A stretch of 64,000 nucleotides of DNA, from positions 1-64,000 of the forward strand of contig CAKXHL010000010.1 in the NCBI GenBank assembly GCA_934875375.1, read 5' to 3'. Both the position numbers and the translations under genes were made by a program. Under the pieces are notes generated by a model that saw nothing but the letters and a program-made list of their open reading frames with translations, did not search any database and had not been told where the DNA came from. This DNA comes from an uncultured bacterium. Lineage in GTDB: Bacteria > Bacillota > Clostridia > Oscillospirales > Ruminococcaceae. Below, piece by piece: positions 43,624 to 54,658 of the stretch; the first letter of the stretch is position 1; the number at the start of each line of letters is the position of its first letter.

Positions 43624-45576
<1,953 letters not shown>

Positions 45577-45586
45577 AAAGCAATTT

Positions 45587-45618
45587 AGATTCTCCGGGTC
45601 TGCCCGGAGAATCTTTTT
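45587..45618 (+). terminator. Terminator after ftsH
   Basis: Perfect 12-bp stem AGATTCTCCGGG (45587-45598 with 45603-45614), 4-nt loop and T-run. Confidence 0.93.
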
Positions 45619-45799
45619 GTCTGCGGAGGGAAACAATGGCAGGCAGGTCTGTTTTGCAAAAAGGAGAAAAATGTGGTATGATAGCCGGGAATCATCGCGC
45701 GGACATTTTGAAAGGATAAAGAAAAGGATGTCTGCCCTGCCCCGATGACCGTTTTTTGCAACGGTGGGAAAAGACAAATGGGAATTTAGGGAGGAGCCT

Positions 45800-47776
45800 A
45801 TGGCAAAGAAGGCAGCATATGATAACGAGAGCATTCAGTCGCTGAAAGGGGCAGACCGGGTACGGAAACGCCCGGGTGTTATTTTCGGCTCCGACGGGAT
45901 TGAAGGGTGCGAGCATTCCGTTTTTGAGATTCTGTCCAACTCTATCGATGAAGCCAGAGAGGGCCGGGGCGATCAAATTGTGATCACCCGTTTTGCAGAC
46001 GGTTCGGTGGAAGTACAGGATTTCGGCGCGGGTATTCCGGTTGATTTTAATAAAAATGAGGGCCGTTATAACTGGGAATTGTGTTTTTGCGAGCTGTATG
46101 CAGGCGGCAAATATAAAACCAACGAAGGGGAAGGCTATGAATATTCCCTGGGGCTCAACGGATTGGGCCTTTGCGCCACCCAATATGCTTCGGAGTATAT
46201 GGATGTTGAAATTTTCCGGGATGGGTACCGTTATACGCTTCGGTTTGAAAAGGGAGAAAATGTGGGAGGCCTGCACAAAGAGCCCACGCCCCAGAAAAAA
46301 ACTGGAAGCCGGATTCGTTGGAAGCCGGATTTAGATGTATTTACGGATATTGATATTCCAGTAGAATATTATACAGAGGTGCTCAAGCGGCAGGCGGTCG
46401 TCAATGCGGGACTGCTGTTTGTATTCCGCAATCAGGTGGGAAAAAGCTTTGAAACGCGGGATTTCTGCTATGAAAACGGAATCACCGACTATGTAAAAGA
46501 GCTGTCTGGTGAAGAGACGCTCACCGGCGTGCAGTATTGGGAAGCGCAGCGCCGTGGCCGTGACCGGGAGGACAAGCCGGAGTACAAAGTAAAAATGCAG
46601 GTGGCCTGCTGTTTTTCCAACCGGATGAAGCTGTTGGAGTATTACCATAACTCCAGCCATTTGGAGCACGGCGGCGCACCGGAAAAAGCGGTCAAAGTGG
46701 CGTTTGTTTCCCAGATCGACGCTGTTTTAAAACAGCAGGGGAAATACCTGAAAAACGAGAGCAAAATTACGTTTCAGGATGTGGAGGACTGCCTGATTTT
46801 GGTTTCTTCCTCCTTTTCCACGCAAACTTCCTATGAAAACCAGACCAAAAAAAGCATTACCAATAAATTTATCTATGAAGCGATGACGGATTTCCTCAAG
46901 CATTCTCTGGAGGTTTACTTCATCGAGAACCCGATGGATGCGGCCAAAATCGCCGATCAGGTATTGGTGAACAAACGCAGCCGTGAAAATGCGGAAAAGA
47001 CCCGCCTGAATCTGAAAAAGAAGCTGGCAGGGTCATTGGATATTGCCAACCGGGTGCAGAAATTTGTGGATTGCCGGACGAAAGACATCGGCCGGCGGGA
47101 AATTTTTATCGTGGAAGGCGATTCTGCGCTAGGAGCCTGCAAGCTGTCTCGCGATGCGGAATTTCAGGCGATCATCCCGGTGCGGGGCAAAATTTTAAAC
47201 TGCCTGAAAGCGGAGTACGATAAAATTTTTAAAAACGACATCATCATTGATATTCTCAAGGTATTGGGCTGCGGGGTAGAAGTGCAGAGCAAATCCAATA
47301 AGGAAATCTCCAACTTTGACTTGGGCAATCTGCGCTGGAGCAAAGTAATTATCTGCACCGATGCGGATGTAGACGGCTTTCAGATCCGGACGCTGATTTT
47401 GACCATGCTCTACCGGCTGGTGCCTACTCTGATTCAGGAGGGATATGTTTATATTGCCGAGTCCCCGCTGTATGAAATCAATACCAAGGACAAGACTTAT
47501 TTTGCCTATAATGAAACGGAAAAAGCAGAGATTTTGGGCCGGATTAAGGGAAAATACACCATTCAGCGCTCCAAGGGGCTGGGTGAAAACGAGCCGGATA
47601 TGATGTGGATGACAACCATGAACCCGGAGACCCGCCGGCTGATCAAGGTGAATCCGGAAGAAGCCCACGCCACCGCGCGGATGTTTGATCTGCTGTTGGG
47701 AAAAGATTTGGAGGGCCGAAAGGAATTTATCACCGAAAATGGTTATCGTTATTTAGACGCGGCGGACGTTTCCTGA
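45800..47776 (+). CDS. Divergent type IIA topoisomerase B subunit (GyrB/ParE-like)
   Basis: 658 residues. GHKL ATPase motifs (EILSNSIDEA, VQDFGAGIPV, GLNGLGLCATQY), the transducer domain, then TOPRIM with EGDSALGACKLSRD in place of the usual EGDSAGGSAKQGRD, plus TDADVDG. The protein is clearly related to GyrB and ParE but distinct; many Clostridia carry such a pair in addition to the main gyrase. GGAGG precedes the ATG at 45800. The A-subunit gene follows after 95 nt. Whether it acts as a decatenase or gyrase is unknown. Confidence 0.9.
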   Translation: MAKKAAYDNESIQSLKGADRVRKRPGVIFGSDGIEGCEHSVFEILSNSIDEAREGRGDQIVITRFADGSVEVQDFGAGIPVDFNKNEGRYNWELCFCELYAGGKYKTNEGEGYEYSLGLNGLGLCATQYASEYMDVEIFRDGYRYTLRFEKGENVGGLHKEPTPQKKTGSRIRWKPDLDVFTDIDIPVEYYTEVLKRQAVVNAGLLFVFRNQVGKSFETRDFCYENGITDYVKELSGEETLTGVQYWEAQRRGRDREDKPEYKVKMQVACCFSNRMKLLEYYHNSSHLEHGGAPEKAVKVAFVSQIDAVLKQQGKYLKNESKITFQDVEDCLILVSSSFSTQTSYENQTKKSITNKFIYEAMTDFLKHSLEVYFIENPMDAAKIADQVLVNKRSRENAEKTRLNLKKKLAGSLDIANRVQKFVDCRTKDIGRREIFIVEGDSALGACKLSRDAEFQAIIPVRGKILNCLKAEYDKIFKNDIIIDILKVLGCGVEVQSKSNKEISNFDLGNLRWSKVIICTDADVDGFQIRTLILTMLYRLVPTLIQEGYVYIAESPLYEINTKDKTYFAYNETEKAEILGRIKGKYTIQRSKGLGENEPDMMWMTTMNPETRRLIKVNPEEAHATARMFDLLLGKDLEGRKEFITENGYRYLDAADVS

Positions 47777-47871
47777 TGGAAAGATTGCAGTAGAAAACGG
47801 ATGGAAGCCACAGGCTGCTTCTTTGAAATGCGGGTATGAGGCCCAAATCAGAAAAAGATAGGAGGAAGACA

Positions 47872-50115
47872 ATGGCTCCCAAAAAGAAAAAAATACCGGC
47901 ACCAAAGCGTACGGCAAACATAGCGGCAGAAATCGAAAATGCCGGTGTTGTTATGGAACAGCCGATTACACAGACGCTGGAAACCAATTTTATGCCCTAC
48001 GCCATGAGTGTGATTATCTCTCGGGCCATTCCGGAGATCGACGGCTTTAAACCGGCACACCGAAAGCTTTTATACACCATGTATAAAATGGGGCTGCTCA
48101 CGGGAGCACGGACGAAGTCGGCCAATATCGTGGGTCAGACCATGCGGTTGAATCCGCATGGAGACGCGGCGATCTATGAGACCATGGTGCGCTTAGCGCG
48201 AGGCAATCAAGCGCTGCTGCACCCTTACGTGGATTCCAAGGGCAATTTCGGCAAGGCCTATTCCCGGGACATGGCCTATGCGGCTTCTCGTTATACCGAA
48301 GCCAAGCTGGACTCCATCTGCAATGAGCTGTTTGCCGACATCGACAAAGATACGGTGGATTTTCAGGACAACTATGACGGAAGTATGAAGGAACCGTCTC
48401 TGCTTCCGGTGCGCTTCCCCAGCATCCTTTTAAACTCCAATATCGGGATCGCAGTGAGTATGGCCAGCGCCATCTGTCCGTTTAACCTGGAGGAGCTGTG
48501 CGACACGACTATCGCCATGATGAAGAATGCTGACCACGACCTGCTTACGACCCTCACCGCGCCGGATTTTCCCGGCGGCGGTTATATCCTTTATAATGAA
48601 ACCGAATTGAGGAAAATTTACGAAACCGGCCGCGGTGGCGTCCGGGTGCGCGCCCGCTACAATTATGACAAGGCGTCCAACTGCCTGGAAATCACCGAAA
48701 TTCCGCCTACCACCACCGTCGAGGTAATTATCGATAAGATCGTGGAGTTGGTGAAAAACGGTAAAATGCGGGAAATTGCGGATATCCGGGATGAGACCGA
48801 TTTATCGGGGCTGAAAATTGCCATCGATCTCAAACGGGGCGTTGATCCGGATAAGCTGATGCAGAAGCTGTTCCGCATGACGCCGCTGGAGGACACTATG
48901 TCCTGCAATTTTAACGTGCTGATCGGCGGATATCCACGGGTAATGGGTGTGCGGGAGCTGCTGGAGGAATGGATTGCCTTTCGGGAGGAATGCGTAAAAC
49001 GCCGGGTGTATTTTGACCTGAAAAAGAAAAAGGAAAAGCTGCACCTGCTGCAAGGACTGGCAAAAATATTGTTGGATATTGATAAAGCCATTCACATCAT
49101 CCGTCAGACGGAGGAAGAGTCCGAAGTCGTCATGAATTTGATGATCGGCTTTGGAATTGACGAAATCCAGGCAGAATATGTGGCGGAAATTAAACTGCGG
49201 CATTTAAACAGAGAGTATATTTTAAAGCGGACTGACGAGACTCAAAGCTTGAAAGAAGAAATCGCACAAATGGAGGAAATTCTGGGCGACCAGAAAAAGG
49301 TGCGGGGCATTATTGTTTCAGAGCTGCAGGAGATCAAGAAAAAATATGCCCAGCCGCGGCGCAGTCTGATTCTTTACGATGTGCAGCCCGCACGGGAAGA
49401 GGCGGAGGAAGAAACGCCCGATTACCCGGTACACCTGTTTTTTACCCGGGAAGGGTACTTTAAAAAAATTACCCCCCAATCTTTGCGCATGAGTTCCGAG
49501 CAAAAGCTCAAAGAAGGGGATGAAATCCTTTCGGAGATTGAGAGCACCAACCGGGCGCATCTGCTGTTTTTTACCGACCGGCAGCAGGTATATAAATCCC
49601 ACGCATATGATTTTGATGACACCAAGGCCAGCGTAATGGGCGACTATGTACCGGCCAAACTGAGCTTTGATGAGGGCGAGCGGATTGTCTGCTTTGCGGC
49701 GGTGCAGGAATATACCGGCTATATGCTCTTTTTCTTTCAGGGTGGAAAAGTGGCCAAAGTGGAAATGAGCGCCTATGAGACCAAAACCAACCGCAAAAAA
49801 CTGGCCAATGCATATAGTGGCAAAGATTCGCTGGCAGGTGCTTTTTATGTATCGGAAGACCGGGAATTTCTGCTGCGCGCTACCGGCGGGCGTACGCTGA
49901 TTATCCATACCGGAGCCATCAATCCCAAGCAAACCAGAGATACGCAGGGCGTTGCCGTAATGACGCTGAAAAAGAATGCGGTGGTGGACACGGTTGTTCC
50001 TTTTACGGAGCAAATGCTCAATAACGCTCACCGGTTTCGTACCAAGTCTCTGCCGGCAGCAGGGGCGATTCCCAAGGAACAGGATTTGGGCGAACAGTTG
50101 AGTTTACTGGATTAA
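47872..50115 (+). CDS. Divergent type IIA topoisomerase A subunit (GyrA/ParC-like)
   Basis: 747 residues. The breakage-rejoining domain has YAMSVIISRAIPEIDGFKPA and the catalytic tyrosine in AASRYTEAKL. The coiled-coil region follows (about 370-470), then a short C-terminal beta-propeller-like region. A basic N-terminal extension (MAPKKKKIPAPKRTA) precedes the conserved part. AGGAGGAAG lies before the ATG at 47872. A canonical GyrA box is not obvious, suggesting a ParC-like activity; this is inference. Confidence 0.9.
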   Translation: MAPKKKKIPAPKRTANIAAEIENAGVVMEQPITQTLETNFMPYAMSVIISRAIPEIDGFKPAHRKLLYTMYKMGLLTGARTKSANIVGQTMRLNPHGDAAIYETMVRLARGNQALLHPYVDSKGNFGKAYSRDMAYAASRYTEAKLDSICNELFADIDKDTVDFQDNYDGSMKEPSLLPVRFPSILLNSNIGIAVSMASAICPFNLEELCDTTIAMMKNADHDLLTTLTAPDFPGGGYILYNETELRKIYETGRGGVRVRARYNYDKASNCLEITEIPPTTTVEVIIDKIVELVKNGKMREIADIRDETDLSGLKIAIDLKRGVDPDKLMQKLFRMTPLEDTMSCNFNVLIGGYPRVMGVRELLEEWIAFREECVKRRVYFDLKKKKEKLHLLQGLAKILLDIDKAIHIIRQTEEESEVVMNLMIGFGIDEIQAEYVAEIKLRHLNREYILKRTDETQSLKEEIAQMEEILGDQKKVRGIIVSELQEIKKKYAQPRRSLILYDVQPAREEAEEETPDYPVHLFFTREGYFKKITPQSLRMSSEQKLKEGDEILSEIESTNRAHLLFFTDRQQVYKSHAYDFDDTKASVMGDYVPAKLSFDEGERIVCFAAVQEYTGYMLFFFQGGKVAKVEMSAYETKTNRKKLANAYSGKDSLAGAFYVSEDREFLLRATGGRTLIIHTGAINPKQTRDTQGVAVMTLKKNAVVDTVVPFTEQMLNNAHRFRTKSLPAAGAIPKEQDLGEQLSLLD

Positions 50116-50178
50116 CCGGCGCAACAAAAACCCAGTAACATTGCAGGATTGGCGGAAAAGAAAAAAGGCCGCCTGCGC

Positions 50179-50214
50179 AGGGCGCCGGCAGCCTGACGGT
50201 TTTGCCGGCGCCCT
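50179..50214 (+). terminator. GC-rich hairpin after the topoisomerase operon
   Basis: Perfect 12-bp stem AGGGCGCCGGCA (50179-50190 with 50203-50214) and a 12-nt loop. No T-run follows directly on the plus strand, so it may act as a weak or factor-assisted terminator. Confidence 0.6.
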
Positions 50215-50323
50215 CTCAAACGCAACAGGGATAAAGAGCTCCTGCATAACCAGTAACAGTATTTCCGGCGTTTTTTCCTTTATGCACTGCAAAAAAGATT
50301 CCCAAGCTTTTTTCTAAAAAATG

Positions 50324-50352
50324 TTGCAAACATCAACAAACTATGCTATGAT
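50324..50352 (+). promoter_or_regulatory. Promoter of secG
   Basis: TTGCAA and TATGAT with a 17-nt spacer, 35 nt before secG. Confidence 0.65.
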
Positions 50353-50386
50353 AACAATGTTAAACAGAATTACTCGGAGGTGCACT

Positions 50387-50632
50387 ATGCAGGCATTTGA
50401 AATAATCGGCGGTATTCTGCTGATCTTGATGGCCATTGCAATCATCATTATGGTCCTGATGCAGGAGGGAAAAGGCGGCGGCGCTTCGGCGCTGGGCGGC
50501 GCTCAGCCCCAGAGCTACGGCAAGAACAGAGCAAAAACGTTGGATGTGCTCCTTTCCAAATATACGAAAGTGATCGGCGCGGCTTTTCTTGTTATAACTT
50601 TTCTGGTTTGGATTTTAAGTATTTATTTCTAA
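50387..50632 (+). CDS. secG: Preprotein translocase subunit SecG
   Basis: 81 residues, two membrane helices with the connecting loop VLMQEGKGGGASALGG typical of SecG. CGGAGG precedes the ATG at 50387. It is the auxiliary third subunit of SecYEG. rnr lies downstream, as in many Firmicutes. Confidence 0.95.
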   Translation: MQAFEIIGGILLILMAIAIIIMVLMQEGKGGGASALGGAQPQSYGKNRAKTLDVLLSKYTKVIGAAFLVITFLVWILSIYF

Positions 50633-50640
50633 TAATGTCC

Positions 50641-50668
50641 AAAAGCCCTGCCGTTGGCAGGGCTTTTC
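50641..50668 (+). terminator. Terminator after secG
   Basis: AAAAGCCCTGCC stem with its complement and a short loop, then T-rich sequence. Confidence 0.88.
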
Positions 50669-50790
50669 TATTGCATGCCTTTGCCCTTTGGAATTTGTCC
50701 TGAAAAATTCTGGAGGTTTTCGGGCGGAGGATTTTATTTTGGTCAAAACGTGGAAGAATGAAAAGAAAGAGAGAATCGGAAAGGAAAAGA

Positions 50791-52989
50791 ATGAAGTATA
50801 ATCAAACATCAAAAAAGAAGGATTCCCGGCCGCGCAGACCGGGAAAAAAGCCGGCAGTTCGGCCGGATTTTCAAAAGGAGATTACCCGCGTGTTGGAGCG
50901 GGCGGGCAGCCGGGGCGCTTCTGCAAAGTATTTACAGGAGCAGTCGGGTATAAGGCGCCATCAGACTGAAGCGTTTTTATTGGTACTGGCAGGTATGGTG
51001 AAAAGCGGTATGGTTCAGCAAAAAAGGGACCGCTATTATAAAACCGGCCAGGGGCAAACTGCCGAAGCGGTGGTAGTAAAGGTGACCGAAGGGTTTGGTT
51101 TTGTCCACCCGGACGAAGCCGAAGAAGATGTTTTCATCCCGGGGCGCTACCTAATGGGTGCTTTGCCGGGCGACCGTGTGAAAATTTCGGTACGGCAGGG
51201 ACACGGCAATCTGAAAGAGGGAGAGGTGCTGCGCATTCTGGAAGAGGCCGATTACCATTTTACGGGAATTTTCCGGGTAGAGGATGGGCTGCCTGTGGTA
51301 TATCCGGATGCACAGATGAAAGGACCGGTACCGGTTGGCAGAACCGAAACCGGCGGTGCAAAAGAAGGGGATAAGGTGTCGGCGCGTATTGTCAAACGCG
51401 GCCGGAGACATTTTGACCACCGGGCGGCGGTCACGGCGGTGTTCGGTTCCAGCCAGCTGGCGGCAGTTTGCTGCGAGGCAATTCTGGCGGACAACGGTAT
51501 TGAAAAACAGTTTCCTCCCCAGGTGTTGGAGGAAGCGCGGCAGATACAGGAAAAGGGGATTTCCCAGCGGGAAATAGACAACCGGCTGGATTTGCGCGGG
51601 GAGATTATTTTTACCATTGACGGTGCGGACACCAAGGATATTGACGACGCCATCTCTCTGACCCGGTTGGAGAACGGATGGGGATTAGGCGTTCACATTG
51701 CGGATGTCAGCCATTATGTGCGGCCGCAGTCTGCGTTGGATACAGAAGCGTTTGGGCGCGGCACCTCGGTGTATTATGCGAATGCGGTCATTCCCATGCT
51801 GCCCAAGGAGCTTTCCAACGGGATTTGCTCGCTGAATCCGCAGGAGGACCGTCTGGCCTTTTCCGCGCTGATGCGTCTGGATGAAGATGGCGGACTGGTG
51901 GAATATGATTTCCGCAAAACCGTGATTCGATCCAGAGTCAAGGGCGTATATAGTGAGATCAACCAGATTTTAGACGGTACGGCGGAAGAGGCGATTCACA
52001 AAAAATACGATGGATTAGAGCCGATACTGCACCAGATGAAAGCGTTGGCGGATCGGCTGGCCCGCCGCCGGTCACAGCGCGGCAGTCTGGATTTGGAATC
52101 CACCGAGGCCAAAATCCTGATCGGAGAGGATGGGCGCGTGCAGGACATTGTTCCGCGGCAAAGCGGGGTTTCGGAAGGGATGATCGAGGAGTTCATGCTG
52201 GTGGCCAACGAGGCAGCGGCTTCCTTTGGCCTAGCGCGGGAACTTCCGTTTTTGTTCCGGATTCATGAAGATCCGTCAGCCGAAAAACTGGAGGCGCTGG
52301 CAGAGCTGCTGAAAGTGCTGGGATTGGATACGGTGCGAATCAAACCGGGCGTACAGCCCTCAGAACTGCAGGCTGTTTTAAAAGCGGTAAAAGGGACCGA
52401 TATGCAGATGCTGGTGAACAGTCAGCTTTTGCGTTCCATGGCCAAGGCTCGGTATTCCGAGGTGAATAAGGGACACTTTGGCCTGGTGCTTCAAAAATAT
52501 TCGCATTTTACCTCGCCAATCCGCCGCTATCCGGATTTGGCAATTCATCGGATTATGAGCGAATCGCTCAAGGGGACGGCTGCGCAGGAAATGCAGCGCT
52601 GCTTTGGAAGATTTGTGCAGGATGCGGCAGTGCACTCCAGTACGGCGGAGCAAAGAGCCATGTCGGTGGAACGCAGCTGTGAGGATTGCTACAAAGCGGA
52701 ATACATGAGTTCGCATTTGGGCGAAAGCTACGAAGGCATGGTTTCCGGTGTGATAGAGCGGGGGATTTTTGTAGAACTGCCCAACACGGTTGAGGGAATG
52801 ATCCGTATTTCTGAAATGCCGGGACATTTTGAATACGATGGCAAAATTGAAGTGAAAGACAAAGACAGCGGGAGACGGTTTCGGATTGGCGACCGCATCC
52901 GGATCAAAGTGGCACGGACAGATGTCTCCTCCGGAGAGATTGATTTTGTGCTGGATGAGACGACTCTTTTGACGGAACAAGAAAACTAA
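50791..52989 (+). CDS. rnr: Ribonuclease R
   Basis: 732 residues, 3'-5' exoribonuclease. Basic N-terminus and winged helix, cold-shock domains (GFGFVHPDEAEEDVFIPGRY), the RNB catalytic domain with DGADTKDIDDAISL (metal-binding aspartates), HYSHFTSPIRRYPDL-like QKYSHFTSPIRRYPDLAIH, and a C-terminal S1 domain. I start it at the ATG at 50791 because GGAAAGG lies just upstream. smpB often follows rnr but is absent here. Confidence 0.95.
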   Translation: MKYNQTSKKKDSRPRRPGKKPAVRPDFQKEITRVLERAGSRGASAKYLQEQSGIRRHQTEAFLLVLAGMVKSGMVQQKRDRYYKTGQGQTAEAVVVKVTEGFGFVHPDEAEEDVFIPGRYLMGALPGDRVKISVRQGHGNLKEGEVLRILEEADYHFTGIFRVEDGLPVVYPDAQMKGPVPVGRTETGGAKEGDKVSARIVKRGRRHFDHRAAVTAVFGSSQLAAVCCEAILADNGIEKQFPPQVLEEARQIQEKGISQREIDNRLDLRGEIIFTIDGADTKDIDDAISLTRLENGWGLGVHIADVSHYVRPQSALDTEAFGRGTSVYYANAVIPMLPKELSNGICSLNPQEDRLAFSALMRLDEDGGLVEYDFRKTVIRSRVKGVYSEINQILDGTAEEAIHKKYDGLEPILHQMKALADRLARRRSQRGSLDLESTEAKILIGEDGRVQDIVPRQSGVSEGMIEEFMLVANEAAASFGLARELPFLFRIHEDPSAEKLEALAELLKVLGLDTVRIKPGVQPSELQAVLKAVKGTDMQMLVNSQLLRSMAKARYSEVNKGHFGLVLQKYSHFTSPIRRYPDLAIHRIMSESLKGTAAQEMQRCFGRFVQDAAVHSSTAEQRAMSVERSCEDCYKAEYMSSHLGESYEGMVSGVIERGIFVELPNTVEGMIRISEMPGHFEYDGKIEVKDKDSGRRFRIGDRIRIKVARTDVSSGEIDFVLDETTLLTEQEN

Positions 52990-52991
52990 AA

Positions 52992-53041
52992 TTTCAAAAA
53001 TGCCCCTTGCCGCGGCGCTGCGGCAAGGGGCATTTTTGAAA
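52992..53041. terminator. Bidirectional terminator after rnr
   Basis: Perfect 22-bp stem (52992-53013 with 53020-53041) with a 6-nt loop and A and T flanks. It ends both rnr and the minus-strand small gene. Confidence 0.95.
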
Positions 53042-53053
53042 GTACGGCCTGAT

Positions 53054-53230
53054 TTAAATGGTTTGGCAGGGAGCGCCGCGGTTGTCAGCATAACTTTCTT
53101 TATGAGAACAAGTTTCGCGCTTCAGGCACTGTTCCTGGCGATTACCGTCGTTATCCCACCAAATTTCTACCGGGACGTTTCTTCGCTGGGCAGGGCAATA
53201 TCGGTCCCCCACTGTACCAAAGTTTTTCAT
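53054..53230 (-). CDS. Small Cys-rich protein of unknown function
   Basis: 58 residues, under many annotation length limits. GGGAGG lies 7 nt before the ATG at 53230. The sequence is hydrophilic with four cysteines (12, 35, 41, 55) and a distinctive core, VPVEIWWDNDGNRQEQCLKR; the spacing fits a small zinc-binding fold. The gene has its own strand, a strong ribosome binding site and a terminator directly after its stop, so I regard it as real. No known family comes to mind. Confidence 0.75.
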   Translation of the reverse strand: MKNFGTVGDRYCPAQRRNVPVEIWWDNDGNRQEQCLKRETCSHKESYADNRGAPCQTI

Positions 53231-53300
53231 ATGATTTCCTCCCTATCGGAATTTATGGATAGTATGTGCCGGAATTAGCTGGATAACCGTTTGGAGATTG

Positions 53301-53306
53301 TATAAA
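53301..53306 (+). promoter_or_regulatory. Possible -10 of the yaaL-bofA operon
   Basis: TATAAA about 60 nt before the first gene. No good -35 is seen. Confidence 0.35.
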
Positions 53307-53364
53307 TACTGGCATAAATGCCCAAGCTTTCCGCATAGACTTTTGTGGAAAGGCGGAAAGAGAT

Positions 53365-53646
53365 ATGGAGGGTATTTTAAAAAATATCAGGCTGTTCGCC
53401 AGGGAAAAAGAGGATCGGGAGGTGATGGAGCAGTACCGGGATCTTCTGCGGGATCTGGAGTTTCTACGCGCACAAATCGAGCGGGTCGATTCCAACTTCA
53501 ACATGACCACCGACGAAGATTTGGTAGAGAGCTATATCTATGAGTCCAATGCACTTGCGGCCCGCTATCGTTTTTTGCTGCGGGAGGCAAAGAAACAAAA
53601 GTCCCGTTTGGGGAATCAGAAGTTCCCCATCGGAATAACGGAGTGA
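53365..53646 (+). CDS. yaaL: DUF2508 (YaaL-like) protein
   Basis: 93 residues, charged and helical, with a tyrosine-rich segment (LVESYIYESNALAARYRFLL) typical of the small YaaL/DUF2508 family. AAAGAGAT precedes the ATG. In B. subtilis the gene order is recR-yaaL-bofA; here a bofA-like gene also follows, which supports the assignment. The function is unknown. Confidence 0.8.
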   Translation: MEGILKNIRLFAREKEDREVMEQYRDLLRDLEFLRAQIERVDSNFNMTTDEDLVESYIYESNALAARYRFLLREAKKQKSRLGNQKFPIGITE

Positions 53647-53651
53647 GGAAA

Positions 53652-53897
53652 ATGCTGATCTGGATTGTATGCGGTTTGGGAATATTGATGCTTTTTTTGT
53701 TTGTGAAAACGGGCCGTCCGGTTCGCTGCTTTTTGACCAGCACCATTGGGGGCGGCTTGAGCTTTTGGCTTTTGAATCTGCTTTCGGGGCTGACAGGCGT
53801 GGCCTTGTCGCTTAATCTTGCATCGGCAGTTTCAGCGGTCCTATTGGGAGCGCCAGGAGTTTGTTCCCTGTGGCTGCTAAAGCTTTTGTGGAAATAG
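53652..53897 (+). CDS. bofA: BofA-family membrane protein
   Basis: 81 residues with two to three membrane helices and the BofA core (VRCFLTSTIGGGLSFWLLNL, then GAPGVCSLWLLKLLW). In spore formers BofA holds back processing of pro-sigma-K by SpoIVFB. I use the ATG at 53652, 8 nt after GGAG; a GTG at 53643 overlaps the yaaL stop. Its presence hints at sporulation ancestry, but does not prove that the host forms spores. Confidence 0.85.
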   Translation: MLIWIVCGLGILMLFLFVKTGRPVRCFLTSTIGGGLSFWLLNLLSGLTGVALSLNLASAVSAVLLGAPGVCSLWLLKLLWK

Positions 53898-53942
53898 AAA
53901 AAAGAGGGGGTTTCTGGAAAGAGAAAGCCCCTCTTTTTTCTA
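53898..53942 (+). terminator. Terminator after bofA
   Basis: AAAAAAGAGGGGG stem with GCCCCTCTTTTTT and T-run. Confidence 0.85.
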
Positions 53943-54297
53943 CGCTGGTACAAAGTCCCTTATCCGGGCAGGACCAGTATTTTTCCGTTTGTTTTTCCTG
54001 CCGGATTTTTGATTTCTTCTAAGCAATTAACGTGTCTGAACTAGGGATCAAACCGTCATATAAAGCAGATTCCAACGGGATGCAGAACGCAATCCTTTCT
54101 CCTTTTAGGCTGTACCGCAGTGACACGTCCCATGTTAAAAAGTTCTGCAAAAAAGTTTCATACACGATTGAAAAAACAACCGCAGACCATCAAACGATGA
54201 GCTGCGGTTGTTTTTATTGTTCCGCACCGACAGAGAACAGAAGACCAATTCCGTCCATGATAACAGCGTGCCTGTCAGCGGGGATTTTAAAATCTAT
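53943..54297. other. Spacer between bofA and rnpB
   Basis: No gene is supported. An imperfect hairpin (TCCGGGCAGGA with TCCTGCCGGA) lies at 53961-54005, and the terminator for rnpB at 54171-54220. A 93-codon frame from a GTG at 54032 crosses that terminator and rnpB and is not credible. Confidence 0.5.
54171..54220 (-). terminator. Terminator downstream of rnpB
   Basis: Read on the minus strand: AAAAACAACCGCAG stem with its complement and a 16-nt loop, then T-run. Confidence 0.8.
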
Positions 54298-54645
54298 ACG
54301 ACCAGGCATATAAGCCGAGTTCTGTTAAAAACAGCAATCTTTCTAGACCCATCGTCGCCGAGGGGTTCAAGCCACCTGGACGGGGCCCGCCGGGCAAGCG
54401 GTATTTCGCCCCTTTGCGGTGTTGCTTCGGATAGGGTTTACATAGCCGCATGGTCTCCCACACGCTGGTGAGCTCTTACCTCGCCTTTCCATCCTTACCG
54501 TTTAAAACGGCGGTTTCTTTCTGTTGCACTTTCCCTAGAGTCGCCTCCGGCTGCCGTTAGCAGCTACCCTTGCCCTGTGAAGCCCGGACTTTCCTCATGC
54601 GCGGCCTTTCGGCGCTGCGCATGCTGCTGTTCTGCCTGCTCGCAG
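54298..54645 (-). ncRNA. rnpB: RNase P RNA
   Basis: Catalytic RNA of RNase P, which removes tRNA 5' leaders. On the minus strand the P4 sequence GAGGAAAGTCCGGGC (54583-54597) and the 3' AACTCGGCTTAT are universal marks. The ends pair as P1 (GCGAGCAGGCA near 54643 with TGCCTGGTCGT near 54298), which sets the boundaries to within a few bases. The RNA begins only about 14 nt after the stop of the upstream TM2 gene on the same strand. Confidence 0.95.
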
Positions 54646-54658
54646 AGAAACCAAAGGA

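Noticed and set aside
52990..53300. smpB or tmRNA after rnr
   Set aside because: Only the terminator and the small minus-strand Cys-rich gene are there; no SmpB motif or tmRNA tag sequence is seen.
54032..54313. 93-codon frame near rnpB
   Set aside because: It crosses the rnpB terminator and 3' end and starts at a GTG without a good site.
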